A DNA stretch of 7,065 nt from Sphingomonas sp. (lineage in GTDB: Bacteria > Pseudomonadota > Alphaproteobacteria > Sphingomonadales > Sphingomonadaceae). The notes beneath the pieces were generated by a model, which worked only from the letters and a program-made list of their open reading frames with translations, was not told where the DNA came from and made no database searches. The position numbers and the translations under genes are program-made. Position 1 is the first letter of the stretch. Every line of letters begins with the position of its first letter. The stretch is taken from contig JASLBO010000177.1 of assembly GCA_030146605.1 (NCBI GenBank), forward strand, positions 1-7,065. The letters are read 5' to 3'. Positions 1-5,728 of this stretch are shown here, in pieces.

Positions 1-737
1 GCCGCGGCGAAGCGCATCGCTGCTGCCTCCAGCCGGCCGCCCTCGTCATATGCGGCGAGGCTGCGCTGCGCTGCGTCCGAAAGTGCGCGGTCGAGCAGCG
101 GCAACGCATTGTCGGCCACGTCGCCGATGCGTTCGCGCAGCGCCGCCGCGACCCACCAGACCAGCCGGTGGTGCAGCTCGGCGGGCAAATCGGTGAAGGT
201 GAGCTGTGCCACATCGGGACCGCCCCGGCGCCGGCTTTCCGCCACCAGAACTGCCATCGCGCCGCTGGCGCGCGCGCGGTCCGGATCCTGGACGAATCGG
301 TTGATGAGGCTGGGCCGGCGCGGATCGTCTGGCGCGTTCATCGGCAGTGCCGCCGCGATGGCGTCCTGGCGGACACGCGCCATCAATTCGGCCATCAGCC
401 CCGAATCGCGCAGCAGCCCCGACAGGAACAGCCGCTCGAATATGCCCGCTTCGGTGCGCAGCACCGAAGCCGCGAGCCGGCTCTCGCCCCGCGAACCCAG
501 CGATTGCGCGGCATGTTCGCGGATATCGGCCTCGATCGTGTCGATCAGCGCGCGCAGCAGCAGCGCCATCGCAACGCGCGTCCGCTCGTCGAGTCGCGCA
601 TCATCGTGAAGGAAGAAATCGTCGATCGCCACCTTCAGCCGATGCGGCGCGCGCGTCTCCGCAGCCGTCGCCGAAGCGAGCAGCGGGGTGGCGCCGCTCT
701 TGGCGCCGCGGTTTGCGTCGACGGGGTTATCCGACAT
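1..737 (-). CDS. DUF2336-like protein, C-terminus cut off by the window edge
   Basis: I read this frame directly from the minus strand. It opens with ATG at 737 (MSDNPVDANRGAKSG) and stays open for 245 codons to the window edge, so the C-terminus is missing. The product is soluble-looking, with no signal peptide or membrane segment. A low-complexity N-terminus of about 30 residues is followed by the segment HRLKVAIDDFFLHDD (residues 32-46) and then mostly Ala/Leu/Arg-rich amphipathic helices, such as RTRVAMALLLRALIDTIEADIREHA. The IDDFFL-DDARLDERTR wording resembles the DUF2336 proteins of sphingomonads, an alpha-helical family of unknown function; this is recognition, not a search. It lies 35 bp downstream of the membrane-protein gene on the same strand, so the two may share a transcript. 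The only Shine-Dalgarno-like run is AGGGG about 3 nt before the ATG, which is short spacing. The plus-strand reading frames over this region are shadows. Confidence 0.72.
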   Translation of the reverse strand, partial: MSDNPVDANRGAKSGATPLLASATAAETRAPHRLKVAIDDFFLHDDARLDERTRVAMALLLRALIDTIEADIREHAAQSLGSRGESRLAASVLRTEAGIFERLFLSGLLRDSGLMAELMARVRQDAIAAALPMNAPDDPRRPSLINRFVQDPDRARASGAMAVLVAESRRRGGPDVAQLTFTDLPAELHHRLVWWVAAALRERIGDVADNALPLLDRALSDAAQRSLAAYDEGGRLEAAAMRFAA

Positions 738-772
738 CGGCCCCTGATAAGCGGAATGTGATTAAAGCGAAG

Positions 773-1948
773 CTAAGCTTTTTCGCGCGTACCCTCAACC
801 GCTGCGGCCAGCGTGAGAAAGGCATAGAGCGCAACCGCGGCGAGTCCGAACTGAACGAGCCCGGCCAGCGCGAACGGCGTGAGCAGCAGCAGATGTGCCG
901 ATGGGCTCGCCCACCAGCGCCGATGGCGCGAAGGCGCGCGCTCGACCAGCAACTGCGCCGCCAACGCGACCAAAGCGAGCACCAACGGTGTAAGCGAGTC
1001 CAGGCGGGCGCGCTCCGTCCAGCCGCAGCCGAGCGCGATTGCGCCGAACAGCAGCAGCAGCGCCCATTCGACCCCGCGCGCGCGTCGCTCCTCGCCCCGC
1101 AGCGCCGCCATAGCCCCGCCCGTGGCGAGCGTGGAGGCCGAAAGCAGCGAGACGATCAGCCCGGTGCCTTCCCAATCATAGCCGATCGCGGCGAGCGACA
1201 GCAGCGCGAGCAGCCCGCCGATGATCAGCAGTCCCCAGGCGGGGAAGTTGCGCGCGACCAGTTCGGGCAGCGCCATCCGCGCGATGCGGGTAAACACCCA
1301 GCGATCGGCCCAGTCGATACGGCGCTCGGTCAGCGCGGCGAGCACCCCGGTGTTGCGCGCGGCGAGGCCCTCGGCGCTATGCTCGACGGCATGCCCGCTG
1401 CGCAGCCAGCTGGCAGTGAGCGGAATATGTTCGGCGCCCGATTGCGCCGCGACGCGGAGCAGCGCCGACTGGAAGTCGTAATCGTCGGGCATCTGCGCGA
1501 TCTGGCCGAGCTGGCTGACCGAGATGCGGGCGACCCCCGCCCAGCAATCGCGCATGTCGAGCCGCTCGATCGCGGCGGGCGAACCGGCATCGTCGGTGAC
1601 CAGCAAGGCTTCGGGGCCTTCATGCCCCATCCGGTCCATCACCGGATCGGTGGTGACCAGCCCGTCGGCCATCACCAGCACCCGAGCGCCTTCGTCGATC
1701 TTTTCGGCGGCTTCCTCGGCCGAGCGGACGATTTCGACCCCGACGCCACCCCGCCCGGCACGGCCGACCGCGGCGAGCAGCGCCGGAGTCATCCGCCCGA
1801 CCGCGACTAGCACCTGCTCGGCACCCGCGCCGACGAGCAGCCGCACCTGATATTCGAGCAGGGTCATGCCGCCGAACGGCAACGTCGCGACGAGCGTCCC
1901 CGGACGATCGTTCGCCTCCTCGATCGCAAAAATAAGCCCCGCCAGCAT
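773..1948 (-). CDS. Membrane protein with degenerate nucleotidyltransferase-like N-terminal domain (391 aa)
   Basis: Two parts are visible. Residues 1-230 look like a GT-A nucleotidyltransferase fold: GGMTLLEYQVRLLVGAGAEQVLVAVG (26-51) matches the 'G-x-P-LLEY-x-x-x-x-L-x-x-AG' strand-helix region of sugar-phosphate nucleotidyltransferases, and VLVMADGLVTT (90-100) sits where the metal-binding Asp strand is expected. The glycine-rich G-x-G-x-R loop that binds the nucleotide is absent; the N-terminus reads MLAGLIFAIEEANDRPGTL instead. Residues 237-384 hold five or six hydrophobic segments (about 237-257, 262-283, 295-310, 318-336, 351-384). The layout recalls inositol-phosphate cytidylyltransferase/CDP-alcohol phosphatidyltransferase fusions, but no D-G-x-x-A-R CDP-alcohol motif is present, so a catalytic role is doubtful. 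I chose ATG 1948; the frame stays open to 2119, but that extension runs through the repeat and overlaps the upstream gene. There is no clear Shine-Dalgarno before 1948. Stop codon TAG. Confidence 0.75.
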   Translation of the reverse strand: MLAGLIFAIEEANDRPGTLVATLPFGGMTLLEYQVRLLVGAGAEQVLVAVGRMTPALLAAVGRAGRGGVGVEIVRSAEEAAEKIDEGARVLVMADGLVTTDPVMDRMGHEGPEALLVTDDAGSPAAIERLDMRDCWAGVARISVSQLGQIAQMPDDYDFQSALLRVAAQSGAEHIPLTASWLRSGHAVEHSAEGLAARNTGVLAALTERRIDWADRWVFTRIARMALPELVARNFPAWGLLIIGGLLALLSLAAIGYDWEGTGLIVSLLSASTLATGGAMAALRGEERRARGVEWALLLLFGAIALGCGWTERARLDSLTPLVLALVALAAQLLVERAPSRHRRWWASPSAHLLLLTPFALAGLVQFGLAAVALYAFLTLAAAVEGTREKA

Positions 1949-1984
1949 GATCTTGTGGTTAGCGGCTGCCGCGCATCCTGCAAG

Positions 1985-2019
1985 TCCCCCTCCCGCTTGC
2001 GGGGGGGTTAGGGGAGGGG
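1985..2019 (+). repeat. Repeat unit 1 (forward copy)
   Basis: A C-rich arm leads into the palindromic core CCCGC-TT-GCGGG, followed by a G-rich tail ending TTAGGGGAGGGG. It is the left half of the inverted pair and the half nearer to the start of the downstream membrane-protein gene, whose ATG lies 36 bp away. Confidence 0.75.
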
Positions 2020-2045
2020 AAATCGGGGACGGCGGTTTCGGATAG

Positions 2046-2080
2046 CCCCTCCCCCGACCCCTCCCGCAAGCGGAAGGGGA
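2046..2080 (-). repeat. Repeat unit 2 (inverted copy)
   Basis: This is the reverse complement of unit 1 with a few changes. On the plus strand it holds CCCCT-C-CCGC-AA-GCGG-A-AGGGG (2059-2079 region), a hairpin of about nine pairs with one mismatch and a two-base loop. It begins 2 nt after the namZ-like stop codon, so it would be the first structure in the 3' end of that mRNA. Confidence 0.75.
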
Positions 2081-2082
2081 GA

Positions 2083-3279
2083 TTAGTACAGCAGGAAAGG
2101 CCGTCGCGTTTCGGCCCACGCCGTTTCATCGGGCACGGCGACCGCGTCGAGGTCGCCCGCCTCGGCACCCGTGTCCTCGACCCACTCGCGCAACCCCGGC
2201 CCGCCGTTGATCACGTCGATCGCGAGCTTGTCGAAGACATATTCGTAGGGGAAATCGCGCCACAGATCGTAGGCGGGGTGGAGCGTGCGGATCGCCTTGA
2301 ACCCGAGCGCCTGCAACCGCCACGGCTGGAACGCCTGGTGATCATAAGCGGGCCCTTCGGCGTGGAGGAACACGCCCGAGCAGAGCTGGCCGACATGCTT
2401 GTGGAAGGTCGGCTGAAACCAGATGTCGCGCAGCGTGCAGCCCGTCAGCCAATTCGGCGCAAGGCGGCGCATCTCGGCGATCACTGCCTTTGCATCCACG
2501 TCCGGCGCGCCGAACAGTTCGAGCGGTCGCGTCGTCCCGCGGCCCTCGGACAGGGTCGTGCCCTCCAGCATCACCGTGCCGGCATAGGCTCGCGCCATGT
2601 TGACGTTGGCCGCATTCGGGCTCGGATTGATCCACGGCCGCTCTGCCGGCCAGCCGAAACCGGGTGCGGCGTCGGGCGCCCAGCCCTCCATCGCGATCAC
2701 CCGATAATCCACGTCGAGCCCGAAATGATCGATGAACCACGCGCCCATCTCGCCCAGCGTCATGCCGTGCCGCATCGGCATCGGTCCCGCGCCGACGAAG
2801 CTCTCCCAGCCGGGCAGCAGGGTCAGCCCCTCGATCGGGCGCCCGGCGGGGTTCGGCCGATCGAGCACCCACACTTCCTTGCCGTGCGCCGCTGCTGCCT
2901 CGAGTATGTAGAGCAGGGTCGTCACGAAGGTGTAGATCCGGCAGCCGACGTCCTGAAGGTCGACCAGCATCACGTCGAACGTCCCCATCGACTGGCCGGT
3001 TGGCCGCCGCACCTCGCCGTAAAGGCTGAACACCGGCATGCCGTAGGTCGGGTCGGTGAAGTCGGGCGACTCCATCATATTGTCCTGCAGATCGCCGCGC
3101 ACGCCATGCTGCGGCCCGAACACCGCCGAGACGTTGAGCCCGCTTGCCACCAGCGCGTCGAGCGAATGCGTGAGATCCGCCGTGACCGAGGCGGGATGCG
3201 CGAGCAATGCGACACGCTTGCCTTGAAGGGGTTTCCGCAGCTCAGGCTCGGCGAGCAGCCGATCGATACCGAATTTCAT
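2083..3279 (-). CDS. DUF1343 (NamZ/GH171-like) protein, putative exo-beta-N-acetylmuramidase relative, 398 aa
   Basis: The family (DUF1343) includes NamZ, an exo-acting enzyme that removes terminal MurNAc from peptidoglycan fragments during cell-wall recycling. The whole family length is present: KRVALLAHPAS (21-31), FGPQHGVRGD (54-63), GMPVFSLYGE (80-89), DVMLVDLQDVGCRIYTFV (102-119), VLDRPNPAGRPIEG, MPMRHGMTLGEMG, LEGTTLSEGRGTTRPLELFGAP and QPTFHKHVGQLC. Two features depart from the secreted Bacillus enzyme. The usual E-H-G reads Q-H-G (Gln57, codon CAG at 3109-3111), and no signal peptide is present, so the product should be cytoplasmic. I chose ATG 3279 because MKFGIDRLL is where the family fold starts. 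An in-frame start at 3357 would add 26 Arg/Pro-rich residues that look non-coding. No Shine-Dalgarno is visible before 3279 (CTTTCCC-ATG). The gene is divergent from the DUF4126 gene. Substrate and activity are unproven. Confidence 0.9.
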   Translation of the reverse strand: MKFGIDRLLAEPELRKPLQGKRVALLAHPASVTADLTHSLDALVASGLNVSAVFGPQHGVRGDLQDNMMESPDFTDPTYGMPVFSLYGEVRRPTGQSMGTFDVMLVDLQDVGCRIYTFVTTLLYILEAAAAHGKEVWVLDRPNPAGRPIEGLTLLPGWESFVGAGPMPMRHGMTLGEMGAWFIDHFGLDVDYRVIAMEGWAPDAAPGFGWPAERPWINPSPNAANVNMARAYAGTVMLEGTTLSEGRGTTRPLELFGAPDVDAKAVIAEMRRLAPNWLTGCTLRDIWFQPTFHKHVGQLCSGVFLHAEGPAYDHQAFQPWRLQALGFKAIRTLHPAYDLWRDFPYEYVFDKLAIDVINGGPGLREWVEDTGAEAGDLDAVAVPDETAWAETRRPFLLY

Positions 3280-3307
3280 GGGAAAGCGAGGTGCCGGGAG
3301 TCGCCGC

Positions 3308-3346
3308 GTGACGCAAGCCGGATCATCGCGCCGCCTCGTCGGTTGA
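3308..3346 (+). other. Possible 12-codon leader reading frame upstream of the DUF4126 gene
   Basis: GTG at 3308 opens a frame of 12 codons (VTQAGSSRRLVG) ending in TGA at 3344-3346. It is preceded by GGGAG (3296-3300) at 7-nt spacing. The nine bases TGCCGGGAG containing that GGGAG (3292-3300) recur exactly at 3361-3369, where they form the ribosome-binding site of the DUF4126 gene. This may be chance in GC-rich DNA; no attenuator hairpin is evident. Confidence 0.2.
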
Positions 3347-3364
3347 ACCCGCTCCACAACTGCC

Positions 3365-3369
3365 GGGAG
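3365..3369 (+). promoter_or_regulatory. Ribosome-binding site of the DUF4126 gene
   Basis: GGGAG lies 8 nt before the ATG at 3378. It supports that start, and it is one of the few good Shine-Dalgarno sequences in the window. Confidence 0.6.
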
Positions 3370-3377
3370 CCCCGCCG

Positions 3378-3830
3378 ATGATCCGATCGATCCTCATGGG
3401 AATAGTCGCGGGATCGCGATCGATGATGCCGCTCGCCATGGTCGCCAATGCGGCGCGCACCGGTCAGCTCCCGGCGGGCAATGGCGCGCCCCGCTTCCTC
3501 GCCCACCCGTTGGTGTCGCTCGGCACCACTGCGCTCGCCGCCTATGAACTGATCGGCGACAAGCAGAAGAGCGCACCCGACCGGATCATCCCGCCTGCGG
3601 TGGTGATCCGCAGCCTCAACGCCGCGTTTGCCGGGATGGCGCTCGCCCCGCGCGAGCAGCGGTTCGCCGCCGCCGCACTTACCGGGGCGACGGCGGTGAT
3701 CGCCTCCTACATCACCTTCGCGGCCCGAATGCGGGCGATGCGTGATCATGATCGGGTCGCGACCGGATTCGCGGAAGATGCAATTGTGATTTCGACAGCT
3801 CTCGTCGCCGTGCACGCGCCGCTTCGCTGA
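3378..3830 (+). CDS. DUF4126 family small membrane protein (150 aa)
   Basis: The product is short, with several hydrophobic stretches: about 1-25 (MIRSILMGIVAGSRSMMPLAMVANA), 45-60 (PLVSLGTTALAAYELI), 80-90, 98-118 and 130-147. It should be an inner-membrane protein. The near-N-terminal G-x-x-x-G-x-R-S-M-x-P-L-A pattern and the segment YELIGDKQKSAPDRIIPP (56-73) are what I recognise as DUF4126 features. The function of this family is unknown to me. The ATG at 3378 is supported by GGGAG 8 nt upstream. The gene is divergent from the namZ-like gene (98 bp between starts). Its TGA stop at 3828-3830 directly abuts the stop codon of the convergent DOMON-like gene, leaving no room for a terminator between them. 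Confidence 0.85.
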   Translation: MIRSILMGIVAGSRSMMPLAMVANAARTGQLPAGNGAPRFLAHPLVSLGTTALAAYELIGDKQKSAPDRIIPPAVVIRSLNAAFAGMALAPREQRFAAAALTGATAVIASYITFAARMRAMRDHDRVATGFAEDAIVISTALVAVHAPLR

Positions 3831-4340
3831 TTACTCCCGCGCCGCCGCCGGAACCTCCCAGACAAACCCTGCCTCGTGGTGGAAGTCCGGCGCGCCCGCC
3901 GGATGCGCAAGCGACCAGTAGGAACGCTTGCCGCCGGCCTCCTCGATCACCGCTGTGACGCCGACACACCAGTCGCCGTCGGGAAGGGCCGACAGATCCA
4001 CGGCCGCGCGCATCTCGCCGCCCCACCATTCGATCGCAGGCACCCCCAGCGGCAGATCGGCCATCCCCTCTCGATAGCCGGTGAATCGATATGCTGCCCA
4101 TTCGCCCGATGGCGAGAAGTTGAACTCGAAATAGCCCTCGCCCCCCTCCGGCCGGACGAACAATTCGAAGCAGGTATGCTTCCACAGCCCGTCGGCGCGC
4201 CGCGGCGGCCCGGCCTGGGCGGTCGCCAATTTTTCGCCCCCGTCCACGCGATATTCGATCAGCCAGCGCCCGTCGCCGCCGCACGCCAGCATCACATCGA
4301 TGCCGCGCACCGATACCGGTGCGAAGTCGGGATGCGGCAT
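3831..4340 (-). CDS. DOMON-like domain protein (169 aa)
   Basis: I recognise the sphingomonad/alphaproteobacterial 'DOMON-like' family from [13 protein letters not shown] (50-62), [25 protein letters not shown] (69-93) and [24 protein letters not shown] toward the C-terminus. DOMON-type folds are beta-sandwiches related to sugar- and heme-binding domains, but the ligand here is unknown. There is no signal peptide or lipobox, so a cytoplasmic location is expected; this is unusual for classic DOMON domains. The start is uncertain. ATG 4340 is taken here, but in-frame TTG codons at 4358 and 4370 would place a few residues before the conserved PHPD, as I recall for relatives. A strong purine run (GGGGAGAGGA, 4368-4359) lies too far from 4340 (18 nt) to serve it in the usual way. 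The stop TAA at 3833-3831 abuts the DUF4126 stop. The gene is divergent from tyrS by 62 bp. Confidence 0.85.
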   Translation of the reverse strand: MPHPDFAPVSVRGIDVMLACGGDGRWLIEYRVDGGEKLATAQAGPPRRADGLWKHTCFELFVRPEGGEGYFEFNFSPSGEWAAYRFTGYREGMADLPLGVPAIEWWGGEMRAAVDLSALPDGDWCVGVTAVIEEAGGKRSYWSLAHPAGAPDFHHEAGFVWEVPAAARE

Positions 4341-4351
4341 CAGCGTCCCAT
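4340..4351 (-). other. Three-codon minicistron overlapping the DOMON-like start (TGATG)
   Basis: On the minus strand ATG-GGA-CGC-TGA reads from 4351 to 4340. Its stop shares one base with the ATG at 4340. It is the frame best placed for the purine run GGGGAGAGGA, with 7 nt between that run and its ATG. If used, ribosomes would stop on the DOMON-like start codon and could reinitiate there. It could equally be accidental, with translation starting at a nearby TTG. Confidence 0.3.
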
Positions 4352-4358
4352 TGCCCAA

Positions 4359-4368
4359 TCCTCTCCCC
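4359..4368 (-). promoter_or_regulatory. Shine-Dalgarno-like purine run for the DOMON-like gene region
   Basis: GGGGAGAGGA on the minus strand. It lies 7 nt from ATG 4351 (the minicistron), 18 nt from ATG 4340, and directly against TTG 4358. Measured from its GGGGAG half (4368-4363), TTG 4358 is 4 nt away. It therefore bears on which start is real. Confidence 0.45.
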
Positions 4369-4387
4369 AATTCACTTCCTCCATGCT

Positions 4388-4393
4388 AGGCGG
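4388..4393 (+). promoter_or_regulatory. Weak ribosome-binding site of tyrS
   Basis: AGGCGG lies 9 nt before the ATG at 4403. The match to the anti-Shine-Dalgarno sequence is partial. It still supports 4403 as the start over the in-frame codon at 4319, which would place tyrS inside the divergent gene. Confidence 0.4.
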
Positions 4394-4402
4394 CACGGCA
4401 TC

Positions 4403-5629
4403 ATGACCGAATACCAGTCCGATCTGCTCCGCCTGCTCTCTTCGCGCGGCTATATCCACCAGGTCACCGACACTCAGGGGCTGGATGCCCTTGCCGCGCG
4501 CCAGGTCGTTCCCGGCTATATCGGCTTCGATCCGACCGCGCCGTCGCTCCACGTCGGCAGCCTCGTCCAGATCATGCTGCTCCGCCGGCTCCAGCAGGCG
4601 GGCCACAAGCCCATCGTGCTGATGGGCGGCGGCACCGGCAAGGTCGGCGATCCCAGCTTCAAGGACGAAGCCCGCAAGCTGCTGACCGAAGAGACAATTG
4701 CCAGCAACATAGCCTCTATCAAGACGGTGTTCGAGAACTTCCTGACCTTTGGCGACGGCCCCGCCGACGCCGTGATGCTCGACAATGCCGAATGGCTCGA
4801 TGCGCTCGAATATCTGCCTTTCCTGCGCGATTACGGCCAGCATTTCTCGGTCAACCGGATGCTCAGCTTCGATTCGGTCAAGCTGCGGCTCGACCGCGAA
4901 CAATCGCTCTCGTTCCTCGAATTCAACTACATGATTCTCCAGGCATACGACTTTCTCGAGCTGTCGCGCCGCGAGGCGTGCCGCCTGCAGATGGGCGGCT
5001 CGGATCAATGGGGGAACATCGTCAACGGCACCGAGCTGTCGCGCCGCGTCGACGGCACCGAAGTTTACGGCGTCACCACCCCGCTGATCACCACTGCAGA
5101 TGGCGGCAAGATGGGCAAGACCATGTCGGGCGCGGTCTGGCTCAACCCGGAACAGCTCTCGCATTATGACTATTGGCAGTTCTGGCGGAACACCGACGAC
5201 CGCGACGTCGGGCGTTTCCTGCGGCTGTTCACCGATCTGCCCCTTGACGAGATCGCCCGGCTTGAGGCGCTCGAAGGCGCCGAGATCAACGAGGCCAAGA
5301 AAATCCTCGCTAACGAGGCAACCGCGATGTGCCGCGGCCCCGCCGCCGCGCAGGAAGCCGCCGAAACCGCTCGGCGTACCTTCGAGGAAGGTGCCGCCGG
5401 CGAGGCGCTGCCGAGCTTCGCGGTGTCCGACGGCAGCATCCTCATCGTCGATGCGCTGGTGGGGCTCGGGCTGTGCGCTTCCAAGGGAGAGGCGCGGCGC
5501 AAGATCGCCGAGGGCGCGATCAAGATCGACGACCAGCCGGTGGGCGACCCTGCCGCCGTTGTTGCGGTAACCGGGCAGGTCAAGATCAGCTTCGGCAAGA
5601 AGAAGCACGGCCTGCTCGTCCCGGCCTGA
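4403..5629 (+). CDS. tyrS: Tyrosine--tRNA ligase (TyrRS), 408 aa
   Basis: This class I aminoacyl-tRNA synthetase activates tyrosine with ATP and charges tRNA-Tyr in the cytoplasm. The catalytic Rossmann domain carries [17 protein letters not shown] (38-54), in which H50-V-G-S53 is the HIGH signature with Ser in the last place. It also carries [11 protein letters not shown], the tyrosine-pocket helix [12 protein letters not shown], and [15 protein letters not shown]. The second ATP signature is K236-M-G-K-T240, the KMSKS equivalent. A helical tRNA-binding region follows, and the C-terminal S4-like RNA-binding domain begins near residue 340 ([23 protein letters not shown]) and ends [13 protein letters not shown]. 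Length is close to other bacterial TyrRS enzymes. [12 protein letters not shown] at 4403 is the natural N-terminus; the frame is open to 4319, but that stretch is antisense to the DOMON-like gene. No T-box leader is evident. A PilZ gene follows 99 bp downstream. Confidence 0.98.
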   Translation: MTEYQSDLLRLLSSRGYIHQVTDTQGLDALAARQVVPGYIGFDPTAPSLHVGSLVQIMLLRRLQQAGHKPIVLMGGGTGKVGDPSFKDEARKLLTEETIASNIASIKTVFENFLTFGDGPADAVMLDNAEWLDALEYLPFLRDYGQHFSVNRMLSFDSVKLRLDREQSLSFLEFNYMILQAYDFLELSRREACRLQMGGSDQWGNIVNGTELSRRVDGTEVYGVTTPLITTADGGKMGKTMSGAVWLNPEQLSHYDYWQFWRNTDDRDVGRFLRLFTDLPLDEIARLEALEGAEINEAKKILANEATAMCRGPAAAQEAAETARRTFEEGAAGEALPSFAVSDGSILIVDALVGLGLCASKGEARRKIAEGAIKIDDQPVGDPAAVVAVTGQVKISFGKKKHGLLVPA

Positions 5630-5641
5630 GCGGGGCCCCGC
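5630..5641. repeat. Perfect 12-bp palindrome directly after the tyrS stop
   Basis: GCGGGGCCCCGC starts at the base after the TGA of tyrS. Being a palindrome without a spacer, it can only form a short stem as a hairpin, and no T-run follows, so it is a poor intrinsic terminator. The remaining intergenic sequence to 5728 is somewhat more AT-rich (for example TTAAGCAGCTTTGTTTC) and probably holds the pilZ promoter, but I cannot place one with confidence. Confidence 0.35.
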
Positions 5642-5728
5642 AAGTCTCTGTTAAGCAGCTTTGTTTCAGGCGAATTCACACGCATCCGATATCAGCGAAG
5701 ACGTACCTCTGGAGTAAGCGGGGCGCGT

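Larger units (their letters stand above)
1985..2080. repeat. Inverted pair of a 35-bp GC-rich palindromic repeat (REP/BIME-like)
   Basis: This element fills most of the 134-bp gap between the namZ-like stop (2083) and the start of the membrane-protein gene (1948). Two 35-bp units face each other around a 26-bp spacer (2020-2045). When one unit is reverse-complemented they match at about 31 of 36 aligned columns. The pair could fold into one long hairpin, or each unit could fold on its own around CCCGC-TT-GCGGG or its complement. The arrangement resembles the paired REP elements (BIMEs or REPINs) seen between bacterial genes, and I recall similar CCCGCTTGCGGG repeats in sphingomonads. No T-tract follows, so it is not a classic intrinsic terminator. 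It may shape the 3' end of the namZ-like mRNA. No transposase or target-site duplication is visible. Confidence 0.8.

Noticed and set aside
61..77. Short tandem repeat of CTGCG
   Set aside because: Three copies of a 5-mer inside a coding region; explained by codon and GC bias.
762..780. AT-richer hairpin (AAGCTAAGCTT area) at the end of the membrane-protein gene as a terminator
   Set aside because: The stem is about five pairs, partly inside the coding end, and no T-tract follows on the minus strand.
347..1810. A 487-codon plus-strand frame across the DUF2336-like and membrane-protein genes
   Set aside because: The translation is Arg/Gln/Pro-rich and spans two minus-strand genes and the gap between them, with no domain or ribosome-binding site.
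1949..2119. N-terminal extension of the membrane-protein gene to ATG 2119
   Set aside because: The added 57 residues translate the palindromic repeat and overlap the namZ-like coding end; homology-like sequence begins at MLAGLIFAIEEAN.
2278..3381. A 367-codon plus-strand frame opposite the namZ-like gene
   Set aside because: Antisense shadow; the His/Arg-rich translation has no family resemblance, while the minus strand encodes a full DUF1343 protein.
4340..5608. A 422-codon open frame on the minus strand covering nearly all of tyrS
   Set aside because: It is the antisense shadow of a certain gene in GC-rich DNA. Its translation shows no recognisable domain and mirrors the tyrS codon pattern.
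5630..5660. Intrinsic terminator after tyrS
   Set aside because: The palindrome has no loop space for a long stem and is not followed by a T-run.
5651..5666. CtrA box upstream of pilZ (TTAA-N7-TTAA)
   Set aside because: Only the first half (TTAA) matches; the second half reads TGTT.
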